Source: Bagarius yarrelli (Eukaryota > Chordata > Actinopteri > Siluriformes > Sisoridae). From it: a DNA stretch of 64,000 nucleotides. The translations under genes were made by a program, and so were the position numbers. Location: NCBI GenBank assembly GCA_005784505.1, contig VCAZ01000001.1:13811597-13875596 (forward strand), in the 5' to 3' direction. This document shows positions 36,797-49,209 of the stretch, piece after piece; position 1 is the stretch's first letter; the number at the start of each line of letters is the position of its first letter. Below the pieces are notes generated by a model. It did not search any database, was not told the DNA's origin, and saw only the letters and a program-made list of their open reading frames with translations.

Positions 36797-37799
36797 AACT
36801 ATAAGTGCTATGAGTAGCTAACCGCTAGCACTAAGCATTTGCTTGGTTATTTTTTAATTTAAGTAAACGACATGGATTGATTCTGGCTTTAACAGTCTGA
36901 ACATCAATGCTACAAGTGCCATATAATGTCAGTCATGCATTATTTTTTTTCACATTAGAAGCATAACTACGGTTATTACCTGAACTGCTTACTAAAGGCT
37001 CTAACTAAAAAAAACTATGACATCCTGCTGCCTTTACTATTTAAAATATTTGTGTCAAACTAACAATTTTTGGAACTTGGTCTATGATTGTTTTACAATT
37101 AGGCCTGGCAGGATTACTTAAAAGGTCTAATCAAATTTGCCAAATATACAACCAAATACATCATAATACAGAAAACTGTAAAGCTGACAGATAATTTAAA
37201 AAGACAAAATAAACCAAACCAGACATAATGTTTACTTTATATAATACTTCTCTTATTGCTTCTCTTATAGTTTTGCTTCTCCTTTTTTTGTCTACTAAAG
37301 ATTAAGATGAATAGAATAGTCTTCCTGAGCAAGACACTGTAACACTGAAAACAAAGTGTAGGGAGACGGAAGGGAATAAAGGGTGTGAGTGTTTCCAGGG
37401 TCACAACCAAAGTTTGGATATTCAGGTGGAGCAGTGGATGTGGGTGGATACAGAGGATGTGTGAGTCACAGTTAATGTGACTTACTGGCCTCTCACCCTG
37501 AGTTCACACATTTACACTTATAAAGATTTACTGTGATCACATTCAAGGTCTTTTATTGTGTACTGTTTTATCGACTTACAAAGATAAAATGTAAATTTAT
37601 TATCATAGAGCATTTTTTTTGCACTTTACCCCATAAACTTGTCTGGGAGCTTGCTAATCTTACTAATCGTTTTACCAAACACTTCTTTTTTATTATTCAG
37701 ACATTGTACTGGTTCTAGGAAATTATTAATATTAAGTCATTATTGGTCGATGTTCAAACTTTTATATCCCAAGCATATGAATATGAGGAAGAGCCCCTA

Positions 37800-38195
37800 T
37801 CATAGCCATTCTTCATTAAACATACTACTACATTACTGCTAGTACTGTTACTAATATTAAAGCAGATTTGTGGGTCCATCTAATTCTGCATTAAACATAC
37901 TATTACATTACTGCTAGAACTGTTACTAATATTAAAGCAGATTTGTGGGTCCATCTAATTCTGCATTAAACATACTATTACATTACTGCTAGAACTGTTA
38001 CTAATATTAAAGCAGATTTCTGTGGGTCCATCTAATTCTGCATTAAACATACTATTACATTACTGCTAGTACTGTTACTAGTATTAAAACAGATTTCTCC
38101 GAATCTCCCAAATTCTGCAGTAAACATACTATTACATTACATTACTGCTAGTACTGTTACTGATATTAAAATAGATTTCTGTGGGTCTTCCTAGA
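37800..38195. repeat. Five-copy tandem repeat, 75-77-base unit
   Basis: Units start with ATTCTGCATTAAACATACTA at about 37,809, 37,884, 37,959, 38,036 and 38,113 (spacing 75, 75, 77, 77). Each holds ATTACTGCTAG(A/T)ACTGTTACT and AGATTT(CT)GTGGGTCCATC. The two middle copies are almost identical, and outer copies are more diverged. Confidence 0.9.
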
Positions 38196-38271
38196 GTACG
38201 TGGCCCTTTGAATTATTCTAATTTTCCCCTTTTAGTGGTACCCCTGCCAATGCATTTCTTCCCCATCAGAG

Positions 38272-38340
38272 CTATACTATATGACCTAAAGTTTGCAGAC
38301 ACCTGACTAGTTTGGTGGAGTCCTGATCAGTGGCTTACAC
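38272..38340 (+). mobile_element. Terminal fragment of a Tc1-like element
   Basis: CTATATGACCTAAAGTTTGC followed by AGACACCTGA matches the terminal repeat type seen at 19,288 and 25,430. Only this end is visible. Confidence 0.45.
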
Positions 38341-38654
38341 ACTTTTAACTTAGTGCATCTTTAAATAAGAATGAGGAGATTCGAATTATTTTAAAAATTG
38401 CAGATTATTAAATCAGATATGTTATTAAGATTAACAAACATTACTGGGGGAAAAAATCATGTAAAAAATTTTACTATGATACAAAATTTATTTATCCATA
38501 AAGACCACTTTGGGTAAATTATGCGCTTTTATCGACGTCCCAACTTGAGACGCGCAGCGTGAACCCGCCCTGCTTAGGCTACGTATGCGCGCTCCCGTCT
38601 CTGTAGGGTGCACTGTGGCCGAATCATGGAGCTTAGAATGCGTGTGCGCGCCAG

Positions 38655-38760
38655 GAAAGGAGGGAGGGATAGAGAGAGGGAGGGATAGAGAGAGGGAGGG
38701 ATAGAGAGAGGGAGAGGGAGGGATAGGGAGAGGGAGGGATAGAGAGAGGCAGAGAAAGGC
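38655..38760 (+). repeat. Purine-only tandem repeat, unit GGAGGGATAGAGAGAG
   Basis: About six 16-18-base units of GGAGGGATAGAGAGAG with small variants, all purine apart from one T per unit. Lies inside the CpG-rich block. Long minus-strand frames here are repeat artefacts. Confidence 0.85.
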
Positions 38761-38943
38761 AGCGAGCACAAACGCGTGACCGCAACTGAATCCGCAAGAT
38801 ATAGTGAAGAATCGGCGTTATAATATAACGGCACCGCGATCCCGAGACTCAACTAGACGAGTCAACGGTGGACAGAAAAGAGAAGCCGCAACGCCTAAAG
38901 AGTAAGAAACGAAAAGTTTGCTGTCTTTTCTCGGTCAAGTTAG

Positions 38944-39006
38944 ACAGAGAGAGAGAGAGAGAGAGAGCGAGACAGACAGAAAGAGAGACAGACAGACAGA
39001 CAGAGA
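38944..39006 (+). repeat. (GA)n and (GACA)n purine-rich tracts
   Basis: About ten GA units, then GACAGACAGAAAGAGAGACA and further GACA units. Also within the CpG-rich block. Confidence 0.85.
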
Positions 39007-39097
39007 GGTCTGGAATTCTCTGTCTCAGTGCCGGAGTTTCGGTTTGCACATGAACACCCTGTCTTGGGCTTTGTGTAACGAGTACGTTTGGCATATA

Positions 39098-39131
39098 AGT
39101 GTGTGTTTGTGTGTGTGTGTGTGTGTGTGTA
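39098..39131. repeat. (GT)n microsatellite
   Basis: Sixteen or so GT units with one interruption, directly before GCGGGCGCGCGCC. Confidence 0.85.
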
Positions 39132-39270
39132 TGTGCGGGCGCGCGCCTTGGACAGTTTTCGTTTCTTTAGGGCAGCTGTGCTTAAACTTAAGACGCCGCG
39201 CCACAGCTGCTGAAAGCTGAAGTGTGTTTCCGCGCAGCAACTCTGCTCTATTCTTTCCCTATAAACACTA

Positions 39271-39320
39271 CAGACAGATAGACAGATAGACAGATAGATA
39301 GATAGACAGATAGATAGATG
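39271..39320. repeat. (GATA)n/(CAGATA)n microsatellite
   Basis: Alternating CAGATAGA and GATA units at the edge of the CpG-rich block. Confidence 0.8.
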
Positions 39321-39453
39321 AAAATTGTTTTGTGGCAATTAACAACATTGTATATAGAGAAAGTACCCACACAGCCGTAATCTGGGTAAATAAGATATAA
39401 AAGAAGATTCTTATTGATAAGTCTCACATTAAAGGATTTTATTGGTGTTAAAA

Positions 39454-39478
39454 TTATTATTATTATTATTATTATTAT
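39454..39478. repeat. (ATT)n microsatellite
   Basis: Eight ATT units. Confidence 0.8.
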
Positions 39479-40199
39479 TCATAAAGGACTGATAAAGGTA
39501 AATAAACTAAAGCATGTTTTCCAATAAATATTCAGTCTATAGGATTCTAACGTGACGAGACGGCCCACTTTATATTACTGTGCTGATCCTCATGTCATAT
39601 TTGTCTCCAACTTATAGCGTTACACATGTCACATAATCTAATGTGCTGTAAATGAGTTTGGTCAACATCAGGGCTGCAGGCTGGAACCAGATCAAACCCT
39701 TTAAGAAATTTTCCCACCTACCTCAAGGGAGACACTTCAACCCAATCCATGAAATGTAAACAGCTGTGACCTGTAATCAAACTCTTTTAAATGTGCAGTT
39801 CAATATTACTCACTTGTATACAGATAAGGCAAGTAAAAATGTCTGTTTTACCTATTAATGTCTCGTTTAGCAGACTAAACGATGTAAAAAATTACACTAG
39901 ATTACATTTAAATGTGGTTAAATGTAAGGAGTTTAAAAATATTGGGAGTAACTTACATTTTCACAGCCTTGAACATGATAAAGTATGATTGGTTATCAAT
40001 CACATGCCTTCATTGCCAGAGAAAACAGCTATTAAGTTCAGATCTTCTGCCATCCATCTGAAGCTCTGGCATGAGATTTGACTATTGTAGATGTATTCCA
40101 GATTCTTATTCAAACATCAAAACACTCCTTGACCCGTTACTCAACCCAGGCTACATTTGACAGGGTTTCTTAAGCTGTCACTACATGTCAAAAGCTCAA

Positions 40200-40460
40200 A
40201 ATTTTATTAAATCGATTTAGGATGCTTTTGGAAAAAAAAGGGCCGCCATAGATGAATCGGATCATGAATGTTTGTCCAGCATATCCTATAGACACTCGAT
40301 CGGATTAAGATCTGGTGAATTTGAAGTAACTCTTTGTTCCTTAAACCCTTTCTGAAACAGATGTCAAAGTAACCCATGGATCTAATGTCTTCCAGCAGAA
40401 CATTACGCAGGGCATTACACACTGCCTTCTTCCTATAGTGCATCCTGGTGCCCAATTAAA
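40200..40460 (-). mobile_element. Decayed transposase-like fragment, minus strand
   Basis: Contains AGACACTCGATCGGATTAAG followed by ATCTGGTGAATTTGAAG, a landmark of fish Tc1/mariner-like copies read backwards, then CCTTAAACCCTTTCTGAAAC. The 82-codon open frame across it is not an intact protein. Confidence 0.45.
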
Positions 40461-42771
40461 AGAACCCCTCTACACACATCTGCACAGACTGCACACTTTC
40501 TGCCAAATAAATGTATTAGTCTTATTCACTTTACCTGTCAAAGGTTTTAATGTAAGCACTAATCTTTTTTTTTTTTAATATCGCATCCTGATAGCATCTC
40601 GTTAGACTGTCAGCATCATTACATGGCTTGCTTGATTGCTCTTGTATCTGCTTTGAACATCTCAGAGTAGCTGTCTTCCGAAAGGATTCCTTCGATGACC
40701 AATGATTAATGTCCACTGCTTATAACCGATCCCTGGAAGCAATGAACTCAAAAAGTAGATCAATTCAAACTTTTTAGGAAGGAGTAATAAAAACTTTGGA
40801 ATAACTCGAAAGAAAGCGAATGATATTCGGCAGATATGTTTTGACAGGTCGGATTACTGTTACCGTTATTACCATTTCTCACTGACAGGACTGACAAAGT
40901 GGGACAGAAACTCTAACCATGAAGAGAAAAAAACCATAAGCATGAAATATATCCACAATTAAGAAATAGTTTACAAAGTTTAAATTAGGAAGGTGGAAAT
41001 AATTTGGCAACAGTCTAGAGAAGGTTATGAGAAAGGAATGCGTGCTGAACATTCTCGGGAATTGAGCTCGACTTGCCATAGAAGTGCAAGGTTACAGCTG
41101 GGAACTTGAAATGACGTCATTTTGACCTTACAAACTGTTAGGAAGTTTCTTAGACTATTACTGAGTCAGCTATTCAACAGCAAGCTAGCCAGCTAATTGT
41201 AATGTGTGAGTAGTAAGTGTATGTTGATTTATCTGATGATAATGCTCATGTTAACTGTAAAAAATGTTATTATTAATGCCATAAGCCATCACATGACTTT
41301 TTAAGGGTCAGTTGCTAAACTGGGTTGAGAAGAACTGTAGTCGAACGCACCACTTGCCTATTTGGTAATATACTGGATGTAGTTTTGTTTTAAAGTTCTG
41401 TTGGGCACGTTGTAATCGAGTAAAGAGAATTGATATGTGACACCAGTGTGTTTGAACTGTTCCTGATTCACTGCCTAAACCCCCAACCCCCTTTCTCATA
41501 ACGCTTTAAACTACAGAACAGGTGTGACCCGTAGGTCAGTCACGCACACCACTGCACACACACACAAACATAGAAACAAGCTAATTCTTTGTTAAATGTT
41601 TTGTCAAAGAAAAGATGATAACTAAACAATATGACTAGTACAAATCAACATTCAATCTCGTCCATTATCAGCACGCTCATTTTATTAATTTTTTTAGAAA
41701 GAAATATGTGCATTTTTATTTACTTTAAGCATTTACAGTGCATTCATGAAGACTTATTAATCAGCCGTGTTTGTGAGCCAATGAAGCTCTAAGCAGTAAT
41801 GAGCAAAAAGATGCCATGTAGAAAGCAGCTCTTTCATGCATCTGTAATTTAAACACATACAGATTTTTCCCTAAATATAATTATTACTACAAACTATAAT
41901 CTGCATACTTCATTTTTTTTTTTCTAAATATAACATTAAAATTTAAAAGGTACCTTTGGGGGTTACACGTACTGTATAAAGCATAGCATTTTTTCAAACT
42001 AAAATGATCAAAACAATATGTAAAAAAAAGGTTGTTGTTTTTTTTTTCAATAAAAGAATCAACATTATTATATTCTCAAAGAATTAATTGTATAAATGTT
42101 ATTTACCTAAACATAATTTCCTAAGAAACTTTACAGCAGTAAAGGTGATTTTTCAGCAGTAAAGGTGATTTTTCTATGGAACGTTTGTGAAGCCAGAGGA
42201 AACCATATAAGAAGGATTTGATTTACAGTAATGGGTACTGGGTGATTTAAAGCTGATTTCCATCTGACATTTGAATATTTTATTGTTTAAATTAGTTTTC
42301 GATTGACCGTCTGTCTATACGTATGTGGACTGTGTGTGGAACAGTTAAACATAATAAGCTTTTATTGCTGTGAGTTGTACAGCAGTCACACTTGGAGAAC
42401 ACAACTGCATTTCCCTGTCCTACATGGGCTCCGTACACTCATGCTACATGTGTGCTGTGCACACTAATGATGATGCCATCCGCTACAACACACACACACA
42501 CAGGATACAGGATATATGTGAATCACAGCACAGTTCCAGTTCCTACAGCTTTCAGGGTTCAGTACCATCATGCTGTGCTTCCTGGTCCAAAGATTTGATG
42601 TTGGCATGTTGCAGCAGCAGCAGCACACAATGGATGAACACAACTTTTAACACAAAGTAAAAGGAAAAAAAACACACAAATTGAAAACTTCATTGTTCTT
42701 GTAAAAAAGATTTTGCATGATGATTTCCATAGAGCTATAATAAGTGTGATTGTATGCATATATTTTTTTTA

Positions 42772-42776
<5 letters not shown>

Positions 42777-42810
<34 letters not shown>
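42777..42810. repeat. (CT)n microsatellite
   Basis: About 16 CT units, uninterrupted. Confidence 0.9.
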
Positions 42811-42814
<4 letters not shown>

Positions 42815-44043
42815 CTGTTTTGTATATTTTTGTAGTATTTGGAATTAGGCAGCTGCTGCATTTAAAAGAAAAAAAAATCGACATTTTTAAAACTGGCAAA
42901 TCCACAGGCGGAGGATTTGGATAATTAAACTCAGGATTAACTTCAGGCTTTTTAAAAGTCTTAATGCTGAAACTTTCAAGCAGTTGAGTTTATTAATGAC
43001 TGTGATTCGTCTCATTGCTTTTGCTGATATGCTGCTATGACATTTCCAGTGTTTTGTCAGAGCCTGGATAACAGCAACGCTCTTTCCCGTGACTCGCTCG
43101 GAACTGCTGAAACATCAAAACCCAAACAAGGGCACGTACGGCGATCACGTGTCACATACGATAGGCATGACTAACGCATGAGTTTACTTTTTAAAGACAA
43201 AAAAATCACAGCGATGTCTGTAGAAGAAATGAGTGTCACCGTATAATCTCTCAGTAGAATCTCTAAAGAGAAGGTGGTTCTGGATTACAGAGTGGTCGTT
43301 AGAAACATCAATAGGACAGAGTAATTAAAGAAAGTCAAGCACATCAGGAACAGAAACAGTAAAGTCCAGGTGTTGCAGCGGATTTTGTTAAGGAAGTTGC
43401 TGCATTTTTTCACACACTAGTACGACTACTTGTATTTTATTTAGTCTTCAGTTTGTTGAGGATTGCTAAGCAGAAAAAGTTTTAGGATGAAGCTTATTAA
43501 TTGCATGAGCATTCTTTTAAACTGCTACTATTGCTAACTTATTGTAGAAAATCTGGATGTAAAAAATTGCTCATGTCATCACTACAGTGTCCTTTCAAGT
43601 TCTGATAGAAACTTGGATTTCTTCCTGGTCAAGACTGCAGCACAAACATTCCAGCCATATCCATATCCCATTTCACCTCAGGACAAGAACCATGTAAAAC
43701 ATGATCTGTAAAACAGAATGAAAATAGCAATCATGTATTAGGTTGCTGAGAAAATTCGCTTAAAGAACCAACTTTGACTGTGATTGGCTTGTTTTATCCG
43801 TTTATAGAAATTTTACTATACAGGTCACTGAAGATCCTGGGGGTGGAGCTGTAAACATGATTTAGATTCCAACAGATGGGAGGGGAAAACCTATATTAAA
43901 AACATCCTAGTGCATCTTTAAATAAAACAAAGTAATGCAAAACCAGAGCTCACATGCAACAGAGCTATGAAAATGTGTAAAACAACATGGATAATTCTTT
44001 GGCAAGAAATTTGGCACAGGAACATCTGTGTTTATCAAACACT

Positions 44044-44774
44044 AATGCTGGGTACACACCACAAGTTAATCGGTGTGTACCCAGTGGCTGATTTGTGGCT
44101 GATTTCTCCCCTACTGTCAAACCTGAGTAATGTCCCGATTATCTTGGTGTTTCTAAATATTAATCTTATAGACTTTACCGTGATGTAACGTGTTAAAAAT
44201 CTGCTCAGAGGAACATCGGGGGCACCCCGAACATGTTTAATATTCATTTATTCATTTATTCTCTATACCCACTTATTCCCTAAATCAGGGTCACGGTGAT
44301 CCATTGGTGATATTTTTGGACTGTGGGAGAAAACCGGAGTACCCGGAGTAAATATTTACAGTTAAAAATCCTGCTGTGTGTGTTTGGGGAGAATCCTGAG
44401 GACATGTACAATGAAATCATGTACAATGAAAAATACAGAAAATACATCCAAACAGAAAGCGAGCTGACAGAATACAGAAGCATAACAAACGCAGTCACAA
44501 AGCTAAATAGACTGTCATCTAAATCCTTTTCTTTTTTTCCCTGCGAATCTTTTGTCAAAATCATTTCAAACACTATCATTGCAGTTTCTTCCTGTTTTTC
44601 GTCCGCCATATTTATTTTCAAATCTCGAGAGATTTTTGGGTGATTTTTAGTCTCGGGTTGAAAATCTGTTGGTGTGTGGTGTGCAAGCGGTTAAATGTAG
44701 GATTTTTATGGCGTCTCACGTTTTTAAAATCTTATAAGAATTTACAAATCTTTCGGTATGCACCAAGCATTAAA
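44044..44774. mobile_element. DNA-transposon-like element with terminal inverted repeats
   Basis: The left end AATGCTGGGTACACACCACA and right end CGGTATGCACCAAGCATT are inverted repeats of about 17 bases with mismatches. The GGTGTGTGGTGTGCAAGC word near 44,672 adds a second internal match. The 106- and 113-codon frames inside do not resemble a transposase. A different dispersed repeat (about 44,235-44,350, with GGAGAAAACCGGAGTACCCG) lies inside it. Confidence 0.5.
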
Positions 44775-45589
44775 AACAGTGAAACTCGTTTAATAGTATT
44801 CCTGTGTTTACTGGTAACCCTAACAACGGCCATGTTGAGGTTTGAAGTTGCTTGCTAAACTTAAGCCTCTTAATAGGCATAATTACTAAGTGTAATGGCT
44901 TTTAAAATCATGTGGTAATGCTACATTTTAGCTAGCTGGAAAGAGCACAATGTGTAATGAAACAGAAAACAGTCGTCACAGCGTGAGAAATACTTGGGAA
45001 TCGGAGGTCAGTATTTCTGAAAGGTTCTGTGGAGTTTTCCACACAGATTCCATCACATTATATTTTATAACTGATAGATTAACCGCATGCACTTACACTT
45101 AAGGAACATTGGATTTTATTGTATATTTGATATCTGAATAGGTCGCTATTTTATGAAGTCCCACATAGGAAGAAGACTTGTGGGTAATAGGGTTGTGTAT
45201 TTGGGTGGTTAAAATACTTCATTCTCTAGTTTACGAGCCCTATGAGTAATAATCAGATTGCTCTAGCAGGTTTCCCTTCCACCTTGGTAAATTTTTCCCT
45301 CTATTTGGTTGTGGACTCTTTTTTTTATCATTCCCAGCTGAGATTACAGAGATTTCCATAGCAGCAGCAGCACACAAACACAAACCAGACAGACAGCGGG
45401 CTTGCAGCGTGTTAGCAGCGCACGTCAGCGCATTTAACCAAGGTTTTCCGATTCGTTTTCTGAATCTAATACACCTCTGCTTTGCCCTGTTCCCAACTCG
45501 GAGACCAGTGTTCTGGGATCTGTGGTTTCTATGATGAGGCAGACATCAGAAGACATGAAGTCACTCGCAGATGTTTAAGTTCATGAGTT

Positions 45590-45725
45590 TATCCCTTTAG
45601 TCACCTTTTTCTGGTCAGGGTCATAGGGGATCCAAAGCCTCTTCTGGGAACAGTAGGATTGGGGCTGGAATACATCCTGGATGTCAGTGCCCTCACACAC
45701 ATGCATATTGACACCCAGGACTTTG
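45590..45725 (+). repeat. Fragment of a dispersed fish repeat
   Basis: CAGGGTCATAGGGGATCCAA, GGCTGGAATACATCCTGGAT and GTCAGTGCCCTCACACACAT are landmarks of a high-copy fish repeat. Its downstream part (GGAGAAAACCGGAGTACCCG) is seen at about 44,325. Confidence 0.5.
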
Positions 45726-46639
45726 TTACAATGCGATGTAAGTAAATAAGTAAGGCTATGATGAAAATAATAATAATATAAAACTTGTTTTTAAGAAAGT
45801 AATAAGACTCATGTCAATGGACATTACAATAAACCCTTGTATTATTGAAATCAGTGTAAACAGATGCACTCAGTCTCCTATTATAACTCCAGAGACTACG
45901 CCAGTCGTCATATTGTCATAGCTGAATACACAGAAATGATAATAATAGTTTAATTAACAGCTCAATAAGTCTTACTACTTATTACAGTAATACTTAAGTA
46001 ATAATTAATTTAATAATAATTCATTTCATTAATTTCTTATGTAAGAAATCATATCAGGGGATGTGATTCATTTACAGTATGACATTATATTTTAGTAAAA
46101 AAGCAGAATATAAAATCTAATGTAAAACAATCTGAAAATGATTGAGGTAGAAAAATGTCATTATTATATCTTTCCCTCGGGATGCTTGAGGTATGAAGAA
46201 TTGTGAGACGGTGTTCTGATTTCTGTAAGCTCTGACAGGACCCGCACGCGCCACAGACAAAGCTTGCTGACACTTTCCAGCCAAGTATTTGTACAAGTAT
46301 ATTTCTTGCTTATATTTCCTTTTGCTTCAATTTCAGCTCGTGAATCTGGCTCTGCCTCCATATTATTTTAAATTGACTCTGTTTCTAACGCATTATTTCC
46401 TTAAAACCTCCTCTCTTGGAACCTGATTGGCCCTGGCCTGAACCTGACAGTATTAAACCTATTAAACTGGTTTGCATGAATGCTGCACAACCCAGAAATA
46501 TGGTCCCATATTGGATTAAAACCTGACTTTATTTTTCAAGTTAAGAATTAGATAATATTTTACATGTGTTATGAGTATAGAGTATATCTTACTGCACAGT
46601 AAAATTATTTTCTCAAACCTCGGCTTGGTTGGGGTCACA

Positions 46640-46770
46640 GCGCAGTTTTAGCCATGTTCTGGTCCCTCTAGAGCAGGGATGTTGAGGACCTTGCTCAAGG
46701 GCTCAGAAATGTCAACTTGGCAGTAGTGAAGCTTGAACCCAGATCATCCGTTTAATAACCCAAAGCAGCC
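46640..46770 (-). mobile_element. SINE 5' fragment, minus strand
   Basis: GGACCTTGCTCAAGGGCTCA, GGCAGTAGTGAAGCTTGAAC and CCAGATCATCCG: reversed body and B box region, strongly diverged. Confidence 0.5.
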
Positions 46771-47084
46771 ATCATCTTTCCCAGAAAACCAGAGAACCTT
46801 GAAAACCCCACAAGGGGAGGAGCATGCTAAACTCTGCCCCTAAATTATTAATTAATGAATCGCATAATATATGATTAAATATTGGTAAAGAATTGTTTAT
46901 GTTGAAGGTGAAGTTGTAGAGAGTAAGTGTGCCTGGCGCCTTCTGTAAATAATATAAAAAAGAGCGGGCTGTGTGTGTGTGTGTGTATGTGTGTTTGCTG
47001 TTATTTTGTATTGGTCTCCGACCCTCCCTGCCCTCAGCATGCCAGGCACTGAGACACACTAAATTTAGCCTTGCTTTACGTCTC

Positions 47085-47087
47085 GCT

Positions 47088-47118
<31 letters not shown>

Positions 47119-47130
47119 CTCTCTTTCTCA
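47085..47130. repeat. (CT)n microsatellite
   Basis: About 20 CT units with single C/G changes near the end. Overlapping frames rich in LS or RE are artefacts. Confidence 0.9.
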
Positions 47131-48169
47131 CAGATTGTATGTTTCACTGCACTATATCACTCATCTCTTTCTAAACACCTTCCTCTCTGTTTTCACACAA
47201 ACAGTTTTTACCCATACCCTGGCCATCTTTTTTATATACTGACTCAACATGCAGAGAAAACTGACAGATTATTTTGGATGGCAGTCAGTCCGGTCTGAAT
47301 GAGCAATCCTTTATCATTTTCTTTAGTCATTTAGTTCAGTTTCTGTTTAATATATTATTGTAATTCACTGGCTTGTATTGTGAAAGTGCAGTTAGGGTTT
47401 TTGGGTGATATATTGACAAAATGCAAGCCGTTACAGAATGTTGCATGTTTTTAGATCCAGTCCACTGACGTATTTTGTGCTGGTGCATGTGCGAACATGA
47501 GACTTGCATGTGAACGCAGGACACAAGCTGTCCTAAGGCATGTTGGCCTCATGCTGATTGAGTAACTGGGTTACTATGCGATCATTTGGCTTTAGATTAG
47601 TATGAAGTCATCTGATCGCGTAGCTCTTTTATACTGATATATTAAAAAAATCTTTTTTACCTGACAAATTAATATTTTTACTTTATTAGATTTGATTATA
47701 ACCTTGATTTGGATTGTGTCTTTTCCATAAGCTTCCCTGAAAACCTATATAGGTGAGTGATAGCGACCAGTCTGTGTTGTCAGGCTATGCTATTTGGCCT
47801 TCACAATCACGAGCCAGTGGCTGAAAATCTGGTGCACATTTCACACATTACCTAAAACACTTCCTCATCAACTGATTTGGTTGGATTGTACAGCATTTTT
47901 ACATGATGTGGGTCACCTTATTCGATGGTTCACCTGAAAACAAAGCCATATAGAAGAAGGAAGCAGTGTGTTAAAAAGAGTGTTTACATCTCATCAGTTT
48001 GCACAAACATCAACTTTACATCAATATGTTTACCCTCAGAACAGGATGCTGATCGACAAAAACTGTGATCAGTTGCTTGCTTTAAATGTCAGTCAGTTGC
48101 CCTTTTGGCCCAAAAAAGCTTCTATGGTGTCCAGATATTCTGCTGGCTGGTGCATGCCTGTGTACCCCT

Positions 48170-48290
48170 GTGTTTTCTATTACAATAACCTTCACACTCC
48201 AAAGTGTGGATTGGTGTTCATTCAGCTACAATAGACACTAATGTTGCACAGGGACATTGTTATGCTGGAAAGTGTTCTTCGTTCCAGTTA
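48170..48290 (-). mobile_element. Short Tc1-like fragment, minus strand
   Basis: CACACTCCAAAGTGTGGATT, TTCATTCAGCTACAATAGAC and GGGACATTGTTATGCTGGAA are the same landmarks as in the copy at 16.0-16.2 kb, with a large internal deletion. Confidence 0.5.
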
Positions 48291-49209
48291 AGGATAACGT
48301 AACCCTACAAAATACACACTGTGTGCTTTAGACTCTATGGCAACGATTTCAAAAAAGAAACATGATTTTGTCCTTTAACTTTTACAACTTGACAAGAAAT
48401 AAAAAAAATACTCAGCTAGTCCGATTTTTAAATAATTAAAGCAGCAATCATTAGTTGTTATATTCAGGTTGTGGCTAACGTTTACGCAGTGGGACATAAA
48501 ACTTCTTTAATTAAAGTTTATTTTAACACTTTGTCCTTTTTTACACCCTCCTAGTGTTTACTGTCCAAAGTCAAGAGGCATTTTATAGTTCAGACATTTT
48601 ATATTTTAGACATAGTTTTACAGTAAAACTTAAACCTTAAACCAACTCCACAAGTTAAGTAGTAAAGTGGTGGTAATAAGTTCGAGTACCCAGAGAGAGA
48701 GCATGCTCTTATTCCACTCGCTAATTGTTCCTAATAAAATAGTGCTTTCTAGTTAGTTGATTAATAGAGTGAAAATTATTAATGAACACCAGCATATGAT
48801 GATCACCCACATTTGGTTTTCCATACGATAGCCATGTTTTGTCTCTAAAGCACTCCTACCCTATTCAGGTAACCACTGAATATCATTAGTAGTAACTTGT
48901 CTGTGTGTGTCACAGATATGTCGTAATCACCATTCTTTTGTAAAAGAATTACTTTGGAAGCTGCTACAAATCAAAAGTCAGGGTGACACGTAGGGTAAAG
49001 AGATCAGACACATTCCTTTCATTTGACACAAGATGCTTTTCCACAAATCCCCCACAGGCTAAGCAAAGCAAATAAATGCTTTTGTTTGCTGGCTTCACAA
49101 AACAAGCTCAGGACAAAGTGGCGGCATAAAGCATGTTAACCCTTTCTGTTTAAACACCGAGAACAACAACAGGGAGCTAAGAGCTATTCTCTGTCTCAGT
49201 TTAGCTCGG

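Larger units (their letters stand above)
34140..38520. other. Region between hmg20a and the CpG-rich block
   Basis: Holds two SINEs, a hAT-like repeat, the 75-77-base tandem repeat and a Tc1 end. A 28-base direct duplication (CAGCTGGAGAATYTTCATGGCAGA) lies at about 35,357-35,412. No gene is seen in the remainder. Confidence 0.65.
38520..39250 (+). promoter_or_regulatory. CpG-rich promoter-like block, possible first exon
   Basis: About 700 bases with many CpG and GCGC motifs in an AT-rich setting (ACGCGCAGCG, GCGCGCTCCC, GGGCGCGCGCC). A TATA-like TATAATATAACG lies at about 38,819, and a good donor AAAGA|gtaaga lies at 38,902, so a short untranslated exon of roughly 38,850-38,901 is possible. 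The block is interrupted by purine repeats and (GT)n. It may be the start of the unidentified gene with candidate exons at 55.2 and 63.9 kb. Direction is inferred from the donor only. Confidence 0.4.

Noticed and set aside
38488..39338. Several frames of 60-132 codons on both strands
   Set aside because: They consist of SLSLPL, RERERE or CVCVCV runs from purine and GT repeats.
44280..44643. Frames of 113 (minus) and 106 (plus) codons
   Set aside because: They lie inside a TIR element over a dispersed repeat. No transposase motif or splice support.
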